From Macrocybe gigantea (taxonomy: Eukaryota; Basidiomycota; Agaricomycetes; Agaricales; Callistosporiaceae), in the NCBI GenBank assembly GCA_011319805.1, contig SJRY01000266.1, positions 62,001 through 126,000 of the forward strand: a stretch of DNA of 64,000 bases, in the 5' to 3' direction. The position numbers were made by a program, and so were the translations under genes. This document shows positions 9,765 to 20,348 of the stretch, piece after piece. Numbering within the stretch: the stretch's first letter is position 1; the number at the start of each line of letters is the position of its first letter. The notes beneath the pieces are model-generated. The model searched no databases and had not been told where the DNA came from. It saw nothing but the letters and a program-made list of their open reading frames with translations.

Positions 9765-12577
9765 ATGGATTCCGAGAAAGGGACGGTGGCCATTGCTGAG
9801 CCCACCACAACATCCAAACGCAGGGCCGAGTCTGGCGTACGAGCCCTTATTGAAGAACGACGAGTTTTTGGCCTTGCCTTGTGTATGCACGACTAGTCTC
9901 TTTCCTTTTTCTCACACGTCTGATTTCTGTCATAGTCTGTACCCTTGGCGGGTTTCTCTATGGATGTTGGTTTTTTTGCCGTAGCTTGGACGGCCCTTTC
10001 TGACCTGATCTCGTCTTTTTTTCCTTGTTAGACAATCTCGGTAAAGTTTTGGAGTCGCGGAGACGTTGAATCAAGCTGAAAGCGTGCTAGGCGTCTTTGG
10101 CGGAATTCTTGTCATGTCAAACTTCCAAAGGTCATTCCCGTCCGTGAACAAGAGTTCCTTGCAGGGTTTGGTCAGCTCTGTAAGCCGATGTAACGACATA
10201 AGATACAGATTTCGGTGCTGATACGGCAAGAAAGATTCTGAACTTGGGTGCTTGGATTGGAAGTATGTTCAGAAGAACAATCTTTATCTCACTTTCTTAT
10301 CGGTTCTTTTAGCCGTTCAAATGGTTGGACTCGGAGAAGCTGGGAAGACGCAAAAGCATCACGTTTGCCTGTCTGTTCCTCTTCCTTGGGGCGGGTTTGC
10401 AAGTTGGAGCACGAAATTCCGCCTATCTTTTGTAGGGTAAGGCTGCTATCGATGGGTTTTCGACGTCGCTTTCATTCATCGTAGGCGGTTCATCACCGGT
10501 TTCGCTGTTGGAGCACTTTCTGTGGGCACAGCGTGTATAATTCAGGTAAACATTTCCAGGACGAGTCGCGACGTCAGCCCTTTCTCATTTTGCAATGGGA
10601 CAGAAATATCACCGAGTCCCATTCGTGGGGCGCTGGGAAGCTTGTTCCAGCTTTCAACCGAAGTCGGAACGCTGTTGGCTTTCTGGATGTGAGTGCTAAA
10701 AAACAGACGTTCCGTGCTCGAGTTGACGATTGGGATTGCAGTGACTTTGGAACGAACACGTGAGCGTGATCCTTTATGTTTCCGGGCCAAATATCTAACG
10801 TGTGCGTCCATAGAATCGGAGGCACTGGTGATGGCCAGAAGGATATGGCTTGGCGCCTTCCGGTACGACTCTTGGGTTGCTCTAAGCTGATGCATGGTTC
10901 ATCACGATCCGCCTCTTTAGCTTGGCCTTCAACTTGTATTTTGTGCCATCTTGGCTGTAGGGATCCTTTTTGCTCCGGAGTCTCCTCGTTGGCTCGTCAG
11001 CCAGTCCAGAAATGAGGACGCGCTGAAAGCGCTCGTTGCGTTGCGTCACAAACCAGCAGAGTCGAGAGAAGTCCAGATAGAGTATCTGGAGATCCTGGGA
11101 CAGCATAAATTTGAAACAGAGCTTGAGGAGGAAGAACGGAAACAAGCGCAGAGTGAAAAGCCGGGTCGAAGGGGAAGAGCGCGACCTCCGCCGCCTTGCA
11201 CCAATGGTCGATATTGTTCAAGACGGCTTCGAATCGCAGACGGACCCTGATGGGCGGTGAGCTGTCTACCTGAGGTAAATTGGAATGTGTCTTTGTCTGA
11301 CCTGACCCACCCTGCCCAAGTCATGATCATGTTATTCCAGTATGTCTTCATTTGCGGTCTGCTCCATACCTAGCAACTTGACCGGCGTTTCCCGTTTAGA
11401 CAGTGGAACGGTAAGATGCTATTCAATTTCCTCCTCAGCTATGATTTGATGTTGTTGCTACAGGCATCAACGCGGTCCTCTTTTACGCTCCTGCTATCTT
11501 CCAAGGCCTTGGTCTGTCCGGCACGACGACCTCCTTGCTAGCTACAGGAGTTGTGGGAATCGTGATGCTAGTCGCTACGGTACCCACAGTGATATACCTC
11601 GATCGTGAGGCTGGACCTTTTACTTCACAATAAACACAAGATTGACAGATAAAATCTCAAGGTGTGGGCCGCAAGCCGACGCTGATCGTTGGCACCATCG
11701 TCATGGTATCGTATCTCGTATTCCCCGGGCTTTCTTTCATCCAACACAATTCAATTTGCTGTTCTCAGGGAACCTGCCACATCATCATCGCCATCCTGAG
11801 CGGATTGTATGAAAATTCTTGGTCATCGCATAAGGTGAGCCTTGGCACGCACAGAAATTGGAACTAGCTTGACTCGCTGTTCCGCCGAAACCCGCTCAGG
11901 CCGCGGGATGGGTTGCGTGCGTCTTTGTCTGGCTTTATGCCATCTCGTTCGCGATGTCCTTTGGACCCGTCTCATGGGTTCTCTGCGCAGGTTGGTCCCA
12001 CTCCCTCAATCGGCCGCTTCTCATAACGTGAATCACGCTCTTCCCAGAGATCTTCCCACTCCGAGTCAGGAGCAAGGGCCTTTCCGTAGCCGCTTCTAGC
12101 AGCTGGCTCAACTCGTTCATCGGTTCGTCCAACACGCTTTGACCTGACGTGGAAAGGCGTTTTTCGCTGACGTATCTCCGCGGCGTCAGTCGGAATGGCC
12201 ACTCCGACGATGCTCAAAAACCTGAAATTCGGCACCTACATATTGTAAGCGATTTCCATTGTTGAGAACACGTTTTACCCGTCTAATCATGTCTGAAGCT
12301 TCGCCGTGTGGTGCTTCTTGGGATCGGCGTACTGCTTCACCATTCCGGAAACGGCAGGACATTCGTTGGAGGTCGGTAAAAAAAAAAAAAAAAAAAATCC
12401 ATGCGAGGCCTTATGTCTGACGGGCTCATGGCCGTTTTACAGGAGATGGACGTCGCCTTTGGAGACACGAGCAGAACGTCCGAGCAAGACAAGGAGCGCA
12501 TGGCGCGTATCAACGCCGAAATAGGATTCGACAAGTACCTGTCGCGAGACCAGTCGACGTCTTCCGGCTCCCAGTGA
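9765..12577 (+). pseudogene. MFS sugar porter (hexose transporter family), frame-broken
   Basis: Many short exons encode a 12-TM sugar porter (Pfam Sugar_tr type). First exons: 9765-9882, 9936-9965, 10032-10040 (9 nt), 10091-10179, 10235-10262. Signatures: GGFLYGYN near TM1, LGRRKSITFACL, GGTGDGQKDMAWRLP, FAPESPRWLVS at the end of the N-half, MLFQQWNGINAVLFYAP in TM7, GRKPTLIVG, and PETAGHSLE near the C-terminus; stop TGA 12575-12577. Such proteins import hexoses or related compounds through the plasma membrane. Two breaks cannot be closed with ordinary introns: the phase mismatch between the exon ending at 10262 and the one starting at 10313, and a one-base shift at about 11155-11205 before LFKTASNRRRTL. 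They may be real lesions or assembly indels. An 11-nt exon (ACAGTGGAACG) completes QQWNG. All other exons keep conserved motifs, so decay, if real, is recent. Confidence 0.78.
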
Positions 12578-13299
12578 ACGGTCTCATTCTGCCCGCCCGC
12601 ATGCGTCGTCACGCCCTGATGGTCTCTTGCTATATACGTCGTCTTGACAGACGCCTTGATAGCTACCATCTGTACTACCAGATATCTGTCTCTCCACGAT
12701 CATGACCTTTTCTTTCAACCGTTCAGACCGTCAGCATGACCGACTTGGCCTGGAGAGGGTCCAGCTTCATCCACAACCAACATCGTTCCTGCTGAAAGTT
12801 GCGAATCTCAGCCCTTTCTGCCCAACCCGCATCTCGACGATCTACAGAAAGCAAAGATGACATGAATTTATTTTTTGGACACGGTCCTCCTATGTCTGTC
12901 CAGGACACATTCACGGTGCTTCCAACTTTACAAAAAAAAAAAAAAGAAAGAAAAAAAAAAAAAAAGAGAGTCTCATTCTGGCAGAACAAGAGACAGCAGT
13001 CACTCGACTCGGCGCCAGCGATCCGCGAATCGCGATCGTGTCCCGTCTTTATCACAAGTCCTCATGCACGCCCGTGACCGCCGTGCGTAACAACCCACGT
13101 CGCGAGAAATCGGATAGAAAGAAAGAAACAAAAAAAAAAGACCAATGCACGCAAAGGCGCAGTGCTTCCCAAGTTTGAAACCTGAACGTTGAACGCATTC
13201 GTTTCAAACAGATCCACACGAATGTCGGAAAGCACACACCGTACAACATACTGTACAGTACAACACAAACACCTAATACACATCATACACCCTTACATT
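12578..13299. other. Convergent intergenic region with A/T homopolymers
   Basis: Lies between the 3' ends of the transporter (+) and the peroxin (-). It holds several A-runs, including 12932-12966 and about 13130, probably belonging to 3' untranslated sequence. No gene seen. Confidence 0.5.
12932..12966. repeat. Poly-A / GAAAG low-complexity tract
   Basis: About 35 bases of A interrupted by a GAAAG unit. Simple repeat in the convergent intergenic region. Confidence 0.8.
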
Positions 13300-16004
13300 C
13301 TAACGCTCCCGCTTCCCTCCATCATACCAGATCCTCCGTATCCAGCGCCTCCTCCGCGTGACGCTCCCAGCACCAGTCGGATAGACATACGGCTCCGGCC
13401 TCGGATCAGCCCACATATCGTTCGTGTACACCCACCCATCTGAATACGAAGAAGGCAAAAAAAAAAAACCAAAAACTCAGCTCAGGCACACGTGGCAAAA
13501 CACAACGACGAGCCCAACGCACCGACAGATTTCGTCACCTCGCTCGACTCTTCCCCCGCGTCCGTCATCTCCGTCCACTCCCGGATATAATCCGGACTGT
13601 GCGGCGACGACAACGCCGCGGGGCCAAACGCCCAAGACGCCGTGCGATCCTTGCGCCATCCCTCCGTCTCGACAAATCTCCACCCAGGCGCGAGCGAAAA
13701 CGTGAGATTGCTGCTAACCAAAGGAGGTACATCAGAACTTGAATCAAAAAAAAAAAAAAAAAAAAAAGAGGTAAAACAAAACGGGGCCGACCTCACTTCC
13801 CCACCGCTCCCACTCCCGATCCCGCCCCACCCATCGCGGCCCCTCGACCACCCAGCCCGCTCGCTCGGCTTCAAATTCATCTTGCTCCATCCGCCCGCAC
13901 CCGGCTCCACACCCACACCACACCACAGACGCGCTCCCCCCTTGCAACGTCGACTTGCGCTGCAGAGTTCCCGCGCCACTGCTCGCAGCTATCGAAGCAG
14001 CCGCGCTCGCCAACGACGACACAGACGCCGAACCCATCACCGACGACCCAAACCCAAAACTCGTCAGCGTGGGCGACGGCGGCGGCGGAGAGGTCGGTGA
14101 CAACGGCCTCGTCCCACCCGTACCCGTCACAGTCGAACTCGCAGGAGCAGGAGTAGCGCCCTGCGCACCAGTGCCAGCAGCGCCCGTAGCGAGCCCCGCT
14201 GGCCCACTAGCTGTGATACTGCTCGTATGACCAACGAAGCGCTCGTTCTCCCACAGCTCAACGATGCGCATCTCCGCGCGCCAGCACGCGTCCGTCAGCC
14301 TGTCGTCGTCGAGGACGCGCTCGATGAGCGTCGTAAAAGGCACGTCTTGGTCGTACAGAGCGAGATCGGGCTCGTCGATCTGTGGCGCTTCCTCTTCCGT
14401 CTCTTGCGGCAGCTTTTTGAATTTTCGTGTCCATCGTCGGAAGATTTCCACTTTCGCCTGCCACGTATGAACTAGGTGTAGCCAGATCCCGACCGACGAC
14501 TCAAGGACCCAAGGCACGATCACCGGCGCCATCGGCCACACAAAGCTGCGCACCCAAGGATGCGTAACACCAAGCGGCAGCACACCCGCCCCAAACGCAA
14601 CCAGCCTCGTCGGAAAATACGGACTAGACACCATCATCAAGAGAATCGGAAACGTCAAAACGAGGAGCAAAAGGACGTATGGAGGATACGGCGAATAATT
14701 ATGAGGTTGGGATGTGACGGGCGCTGCGCAGGAGAGGGTGGGGGAGGATGAGGATGGGGTTGCGGGTGATGCGCCTCGCGCGTTGGAACGGGCGAAGGCG
14801 CCGACGTCACAGGAAGCGACTGCGACTGCGTCTGCGCCTGCGAAAGCGACGCGACGCGTGCATGCCGTGGTGACAGCACGGGACTATGGCGCGGAGAAGG
14901 CGGGGACGAAAAATGCGACGGCTGGGCCTCAGCAGACGCCGGCGCCTGCGGCTCAGCAGGGCCGTGTTTCGCTTCAGGCAGCGGGCTCGGCACAAAGAAG
15001 GACGGAGACGCAGAGAAATGCGCTGGCGAGAGCTGAAAGTGGCGCATACGAGGCTGGACAAAGTCGTACGCGTCTGCGCTGCAAGGCGCGTATGAGGGCT
15101 TTTTTGTTCGGGGATGAGAAAATAAGCCAGACTCACACAAAGCCCATGATGTTCTGTATGGCTTGCAAGTTGGCCTGCCAGTTCACAGAGCCCTCTGTCA
15201 GGCGCGATGGCGGAGGCGGAGGCGGGGCGGACCGCGAGCCCGGCGCGTGCTGCGAGAGATAGTCCAAAGGATACGGATACGTCCCAAGTATGACACCAAT
15301 GAGCACTATATGCGGAAGCAGAAACACCAACTTTGGGAAATAACCTTGAGCAATGAGCATGAGCAACCAGAACATAGAAAGAAAAAAGAGCGCAACGCAC
15401 AAAGCAGGCCGTACGCAGCGATCCAGACACCAGTCACAGCAGGCCCGCGACGCCACATGACGACCTCCTCAACACGGTCCTGGAACCAAAAAATGGGCCC
15501 GACGCGCTCCACGAAGCGCTTGAAATTGGTCGACGTCGTCGGAAGAGACAACGGATCGCGCGTCGTGAGCAACACCGGCTGCATCGCCATCGCCATCCCC
15601 GCCGCCGCCGCTCCCTTCCGCCCCGCACTCATCGCATCCCCACCGTCCCCGCCCACGCCGGCCGCAGCCGCTCCGCCGTCTCCAGCGCCCGGCACCCCGC
15701 CAAACGTCGACGAGAAGAGCAGCTGCGGAAGAAGCGAGAACGCATTCGTCGACGGCGACGACGACGACGATGACGAGATGATCGACGCACCGCGCTGGCG
15801 TGTCGTCCCGGGCGCAGGACTCGGCGCGGGTGTGGGTTCAGGAAGGGAGGTAAAGATCCTGCTGGCAGGACGGATATCGGAGGCGGAGAATTTGCGCTTG
15901 GACCCGCTTTTACGTGGGCTACCTGGTGACGATGAGGGCGTCTCCGGCGCGCTCTCTAACAGCGTCGCGCAGGCCGGGATCTCGACGTATGAGAGACTCG
16001 CCAT
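13300..16004 (-). CDS. Pex24/dysferlin-domain peroxisomal membrane peroxin (Pex30/Pex23 family)
   Basis: Minus-strand gene. Resolved exons: 15401-16004, 15137-15344, from 15078 downward, ending in ...-13792, 13523-13710 and 13300-13439. After a Ser/Ala-rich N-terminus come hydrophobic segments (GVWIAAYGLLC then YFPKLVFLLPHIVLIGVILG and LLLVLTFPILLMM), as in the reticulon-like membrane region of Pex30-type proteins. Next are ERVLDDDRLTDACWRAEMRI and VELWENERFVG. The C-terminus has the paired dysferlin motif with WRFVETEGWRKD, then DGWVYTNDMWADPRPEP and RRRRWIRRIWYD before the stop. These proteins sit at ER-peroxisome contacts and control peroxisome number. Two junctions in low-complexity linkers, near 14700 and between 13880 and 14200, need an intron or indel I could not fix. 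Long plus-strand open frames here are shadows. Confidence 0.82.
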
Positions 16005-16353
16005 TCGAGTTGGAGGGACGAGAGCGTTTTTTCACGTGATACCGCTTCCTGGTACGATTATGTCATTCAGTTACTTATTATTGAACACCACAACTATCGG
16101 CGGTTCTTCCTTCAACTGCGTCCAACGAATTTAATCTGGCGTCTGTCCCGTTCAGCCTTTCATCAATCATGTCAAATCTTCGATCGGCGTAATCACGCAA
16201 TTTTGTACTCTCGATGGTCCTGGTCCGCGGAACGTCATCTTCTTGACGCCTGCGCTCCAGCGCTTTACAGCGTAAACCCTCCCGCTCACCGGCGACCTGT
16301 CAAGAACGCGTATCAACCAAAGCAAGACAAAAAACAAACAACGCGTCCGCGTT
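16005..16353. other. Intergenic, nothing identified
   Basis: About 350 bp between two minus-strand genes: promoter of the peroxin and 3' region of the unknown gene. No repeat or RNA gene recognised. Confidence 0.4.
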
Positions 16354-17006
16354 CTAAACCTTGTCGTAAAATGCGTCTACAAGCTGGAGATACCGATCCC
16401 TCAGAATATCGACCAGCAAGCGCTCAGAAATCGGCGTCAAGAACTTCAACCGATTATCGCTGCTCTCGCGCCTTCCGTACGTGATCTGCCCGTCGAGCCT
16501 GTCCACGAGAAAGTTTGCCAGCGACTGGCAGAACCAGTCTTGCCCCGTCGCAGAGCACCCGGCGCTCCGATACCGCGCTCGTACGCGCCGAGCGCCAGGC
16601 CCAAGAACGCGAGCTGATAGAGCGCCAGCGGCCTCGCTTCTTCCAGCTTGAACCGAAACACGAGCTCGTCCTCCGGCAGCTCGCCCTCCCTCTGGCTGAC
16701 GAACACCCTCGGCCCGTCCTCGGCGGCAGCACCTGGCCACGGAGGCACCTCCCGTCCCCGCTCGAACGCGACGTGGTGCGTGTCGCCCGGGAAGCCGTGT
16801 CGGTGGCTGACGTGTGCGACGAGGCACTCGTGCGCCGCGCTGTCCGATTCCTTGTAGTACGAGACCGCGTGCACCGTGAGGCATTCTAGCGCGCCGAGCC
16901 CACGTCCGGCGAGCTTTTCTTCGTAGAGCGTGACGAGCGCGTGCAGCGAGGTTTTTTCGTTTTGGGCGGGGAGCAGGGCCGTGCAGCAGCGAGATGGAGG
17001 TTCCAT
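16354..17006 (-). CDS. Unknown protein
   Basis: Minus-strand frame starting at ATG 17004-17006 and ending with TAG at 16354. It begins MEPPSRCCTALLPAQNEKTS, has a middle with ALECLTVHAVSYYKES and HECLVAHVSHRHGFPGDTHH, and ends LVDILRDRYLQLVDAFYDKV. The two halves lie in different frames. They join if a 35-nt intron (16539-16573, GTATCG...CAAG) is removed, giving AYERDWFCQSLANFLVD; otherwise there is a one-base frameshift. No signal peptide or membrane segment is evident and I do not recognise the family. The conserved-looking composition and lack of low complexity suggest a real gene. It is divergent from GST copy 2 across 353 bp. Confidence 0.6.
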
Positions 17007-17358
17007 GGTTGGAGAAAGAGGATTGATTGTCGATCGAATCGGGATGACGCCGATGATTCGACGCCTACGTCATCGATATGCGAATTCGCGCATGCCTAGG
17101 CGCCCGGTGGTCAGCACATGCAAACCTCCGTGTGTCGCGGCGTTCCGTCAGGCATTTCATGTGCGAGAAGATGTCACAGAGGCCCCAAAATGCTGCTGTT
17201 TGAGGGGACCGAAGCAAAGACTAACGGTGGTCCGAGGCCGTGGCACATTTTTCACCTGATCTCCAAGCAAGTTCGCGACACAAGCATTTATGCGCCTATC
17301 AATCTCAGATATAAAAGACGACTGCAACCGACGTTCCCCGGATACACTTTTCCACGAC
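17007..17358. other. Bidirectional promoter region
   Basis: Divergent spacer of about 350 bp between the unknown gene and GST copy 2. It holds the TATA-like element at 17310-17317. The sequence just before the GST start (ccccggatacacttttccac) is almost the same as that before GST copy 1, so the duplication included at least part of the promoter. Confidence 0.55.
17310..17317 (+). promoter_or_regulatory. TATA-like box of GST copy 2
   Basis: TATAAAAG located 49 bp upstream of the ATG at 17359. GST copy 1 has CATAAAAG at the equivalent place. Confidence 0.5.
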
Positions 17359-18417
17359 ATGTCGAACATCATTGTATTTTATGACATTCCGTCCACGATT
17401 CCAGGCTCGGCTTGGTCTCCGAACACTTGGAAAACCAGGCGAGCACCACTGATAAGATGGGCACTCATCCGCTGAACAATCCCCATCGGCTTTAGATATT
17501 GTCTCAACTACAAGGGCCTTCCATTCCGGACGGAATGGATCGAGTATCCGGACATCGAAGCTCTCTGCAAGAGGCTAGGAGTCGCGCCGACATCCACGAA
17601 ACCTGACGGCGGACCGCTCTACACCCTGCCGGTGATATACGATCCGTCGACCAACACCGCTATCTCGGACTCGCTGCTCATCGCAGAATATCTCGACAAG
17701 GCATATCCCGACGCTCCCAAGCTCTTCCCCAATCAATCAGACGCTCTTCAATTCGCGTTCGTCAAGGCCCATCTGGCGACGCTCGACGCTCTGTGGCAGT
17801 TTGCGCTCCCGGGGACGATCAAAGTCATGAATCCGCCCAGCGAGGAGTACCTGCGCCAGACGAGGGAACCGAGGTTCGGAATGACCTTTGAGGAGTTTCT
17901 TCCGTCCGGCGATGCGCGTCGACCCCGGTGGGAGCTGGCCAGGCAGGGGTTCGGTGAGGCGGACGCTTGGCTGAGGAAGGCGGCCGGAGGCGGACCGTAC
18001 ATGATGGGAGACACTATCTCCTTTGCGGATTTTGTTGTTGCCGGACACACGATATGGCTGAGGAGGATTTGGGGCGAGGAGAGTCCGGAATGGGGGGACA
18101 TCAAGACGTGGCACGGAGGCAGATGGAGGCGCTTCTCAAGAGCTTGGAGAAATACGAGGGTATCATCTAAGACACGCGAATCCAGTTGTTACCTGTATCA
18201 TGTATGCATTTTCAAGAGAAGAAATAGAGGCTCTTTGAGCTGGACCCCGCGTCGTACGCGTCGACGTCGCTGTGGAGATCGACGATCGCGTCATTGGCGA
18301 AGGACGTTGTTAGAATTCGAGCGCGACGCGGGAAATCAGCCAGCGGATGGCGAGTCGAACAGCAGGGCAGGGGGCAGCAAAACAAATAGATTCAGTTTGG
18401 CCTCGGTGAGCTCGTGA
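17359..18417 (+). CDS. Glutathione S-transferase, copy 2, frameshifted C-terminus
   Basis: Exon 1 17359-17438, GC-AG intron 17439-17495, then a long second exon. It is a close paralogue of GST copy 1 through residues such as DSLLIAEYLDKAYP and GGPYMMGDTISFADFV. Near the end, copy 1 reads TGGGAAGCG where copy 2 reads TGGAGGCG, about 18127. The one-base difference removes the normal ending LLKSLEKYEGII (which would stop at 18168-18170) and replaces it with about 90 unrelated residues running into the LTR that starts at 18308; stop at 18415-18417. Only the last helix and tail are altered, so activity may persist or the gene may be decaying. A sequencing error in a G-run is the simplest alternative. 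Confidence 0.8.
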
Positions 18418-18563
18418 GGCAAACGGATGGGGAGGGGCACATCAACAGTACAACTACTTATAGATAAGAAACAGATAAGAATTTGCAAAGATGGAATAGG
18501 AACCGTTTCAAACCCATCAGTCGGACCAACGGGCGTTGCGATCGGAACACTCCATTTCCAACA
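18308..18563 (-). repeat. 3' LTR of gag-only element
   Basis: 256-bp LTR, TG...CA, preceded by target duplication GACGT. On the minus strand the adjoining internal sequence is G-rich (GCGGGGGTG), a plausible polypurine tract. Confidence 0.92.
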
Positions 18564-18639
18564 CACCCCCGCGAGCGCAACGCCAACCATAATCAAAAAA
18601 AGGGGGGGGGGTCAGCGCACCCCCGTAATCTTCAGCTCT

Positions 18640-19485
18640 TCAAAGCTCAAACCCACTGCCATCTGAGCTATCATCCGATTCCCAGGCAGCGGCAGCTGTG
18701 TCCGTAGTTTTCTTCTTCGTCTGCGATTTCTCCCATGCTTTGCGTTCCGGGCAGTCTGACTTGTAATGCCCGATCGCGTCACAGAAGTAGCACTTAACTT
18801 CTGATCTGGTACGGCTCCGGCCCGGGGTGGCGGTCATCGCTACGTTTTCGTCTTCTTCTTCTTCGGCTTTTACAATCGGTGCGGCAGTCTTCTGACGGAC
18901 TTCCTCATTCAGCAAGCGAGCGATAACGAGGTCGAGCGTCAAGGCATCGGGGGACATGGAATCAAAATTGATTATGACATTGTCGTAGGAAGGGGGGAGT
19001 CCCATGGTGATAGCGAGGATCTTGTCCTGATCAGTAACGGAAATACCGGCTGCATCCATCCGGAAAGCGAGGGCTTGAACAGAGCCAATCCAGGCTTGCA
19101 TTGACTGCTCCGATCCCTTCTTGGCGGTGAGAAAACGCCTGCGAAGGGACAAGCTGGTTGCAAAACCGGCAGCGCGGTGGACACGTTCGATTGTCTGCCA
19201 GATCTCCATGGGGTCACGGGAGCTCATATGAACAAGCTGATTATCCTCGACTCGGAGGATCATCTCAGCGCGTGCCCGAGCCATGTCGTCCTCCTTTCGT
19301 GCGGCTTTCCTCTTTTGTATTTCTGCGGCGATCGCTTCTTCTGACTTCCCGGCAGTGTCAACGGTGACATCGACCACTTTCCACAGCGAGTATCTGGTGA
19401 GGGTGGCTTCCATTCGCACGGCCCACTCTGCATAGTTCGTGTCGTTGAGGCGAGCGAAATGCGCCGTGTTTTCGGTGCTGGTCAT
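18640..19485 (-). CDS. Ty1/copia-type Gag with CCHC zinc knuckle
   Basis: 281 codons from ATG 19483-19485 to TGA 18640-18642; the frame stays open upstream of this ATG to about 19602. The start has ARLNDTNYAEWAVRMEATL, typical of copia Gag (UBN2-type). The central part contains IWQTIERVHRAAG and SLRRRFLTAKKG. The C-terminus has CYFCDAIGHYKSDC (C-x2-C-x4-H-x4-C), an RNA-binding knuckle, then a Ser/Asp-rich tail. It would assemble virus-like particles and package the element's RNA. The frame is intact with no stop or shift. Confidence 0.9.
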   Translation of the reverse strand: MTSTENTAHFARLNDTNYAEWAVRMEATLTRYSLWKVVDVTVDTAGKSEEAIAAEIQKRKAARKEDDMARARAEMILRVEDNQLVHMSSRDPMEIWQTIERVHRAAGFATSLSLRRRFLTAKKGSEQSMQAWIGSVQALAFRMDAAGISVTDQDKILAITMGLPPSYDNVIINFDSMSPDALTLDLVIARLLNEEVRQKTAAPIVKAEEEEDENVAMTATPGRSRTRSEVKCYFCDAIGHYKSDCPERKAWEKSQTKKKTTDTAAAAWESDDSSDGSGFEL

Positions 19486-19654
19486 CTTGGCAGGGTGGTG
19501 GATAGGTGGGGGAAGGGAAAGGAGGGGGGTCTTCTTCACGTCTTCTGTGGTATTAGAGGATACCACACCTTCTTCTGCAGCGTAGCGTGCTGCGGGCGTC
19601 AACAGGGAAGGGAAATTCTTGACTGCCTCTTCCGAAATAGGCAGGATCCGTTTG

Positions 19655-19910
19655 TGTTAGAATTCGAGCGCGACGCGGGAAATCAGCCAGCGGATGGCGA
19701 GTCGAACAGCAGGGCAGGGGGCAGCAAAACAAATAGATTCAGTTTGGCCTCGGTGAGCTCGTGAGGCAAACGGATGGGGAGGGGCACATCAACAGTACAA
19801 CTACTTATAGATAAGAAACAGATAAGAATTTGCAAAGATGGAATAGGAACCGTTTCAAACCCATCAGTCGGACCAACGGGCGTTGCGATCGGAACACTCC
19901 ATTTCCAACA
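19655..19910 (-). repeat. 5' LTR of gag-only element
   Basis: 256-bp LTR apparently identical to 18308-18563, followed by target duplication GACGT. It is the 5' LTR because gag reads leftward from it. Confidence 0.92.
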
Positions 19911-20045
19911 GACGTCTACGCCAGAGGAGAGGCATGGTCAGAGCGCTGAGGCACACAGCCGGACGTTATCAAGGAGCTCGAAGGCCGACCGGAGCGGTGC
20001 ATCGATCTGACGTTCATGTACGGTGAGCTGACTCGCAAGGTCTGA

Positions 20046-20348
20046 TGAGGAGTTGTTCCATGATATGCTTATCTTTTTCTCTCCCCTCCCGAACTGTATC
20101 ACCCTTCCTCCCAGTCCGATTCACCCCCAAGTACATATCTCATACCTCTTTGCATCTATGCTACCCGTTTAGAACCTTTTTCTTTTTTTTTCCAGCAATT
20201 ATTTTTTTTGTATGTACAAGATGCCGTCATATAAAGAGGAGAAGCTTAGTGTAGCCCCTCTCTCTCATTAGTCTCCTTTCCATGCTCCGACCTGTAACGG
20301 CACTAACTCATCTCAAAGTCGTTGGAGAGGAATCTCGGTCTCCCTGGA
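20046..20348. other. Intergenic, presumed promoter
   Basis: Pyrimidine-rich stretch with T-runs upstream of the Bem46-like gene; no gene seen. Confidence 0.45.

Larger units (their letters stand above)
18308..19910 (-). mobile_element. Complete gag-only LTR retrotransposon (TR-GAG type)
   Basis: A 1603-bp element with two 256-bp LTRs (18308-18563 and 19655-19910) that I read as identical, both TGTTAG...CCAACA, flanked on both sides by the 5-bp duplication GACGT (18303-18307 and 19911-19915). Its only gene is a copia-type gag on the minus strand; there is no room for protease, integrase or reverse transcriptase. It therefore depends on an autonomous relative. Perfect LTRs and duplication indicate recent insertion. 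A run of G (on the plus strand) at about 18603 lies near the left LTR. It landed in a relic of an apyrase-like gene just downstream of GST copy 2. Confidence 0.9.
18270..20045 (+). pseudogene. Relic of a GDA1/CD39-like nucleoside phosphatase, split by LTR element
   Basis: Removing the gag-only element and one copy of GACGT gives a plus-strand stretch reading SLAKDVYARGEAWSER, then, after an in-frame break (TGAGGCACACAG), DVIKELEGRPERCIDLTFMY ending at a good donor-like GGTGAGC; the frame stops at 20043-20045. The ELEGRPERC.DLTFMY pattern is reminiscent of the late conserved region of Golgi GDPase/apyrase proteins. Nothing upstream or downstream completes the gene, so this is a fragment. The assignment rests on a short motif and is tentative. 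Confidence 0.35.

Noticed and set aside
15163..16134. 323-codon plus-strand open frame
   Set aside because: Shadow of the GC-rich peroxin gene on the minus strand; that strand gives the Pex24-type membrane segments and consistent introns.
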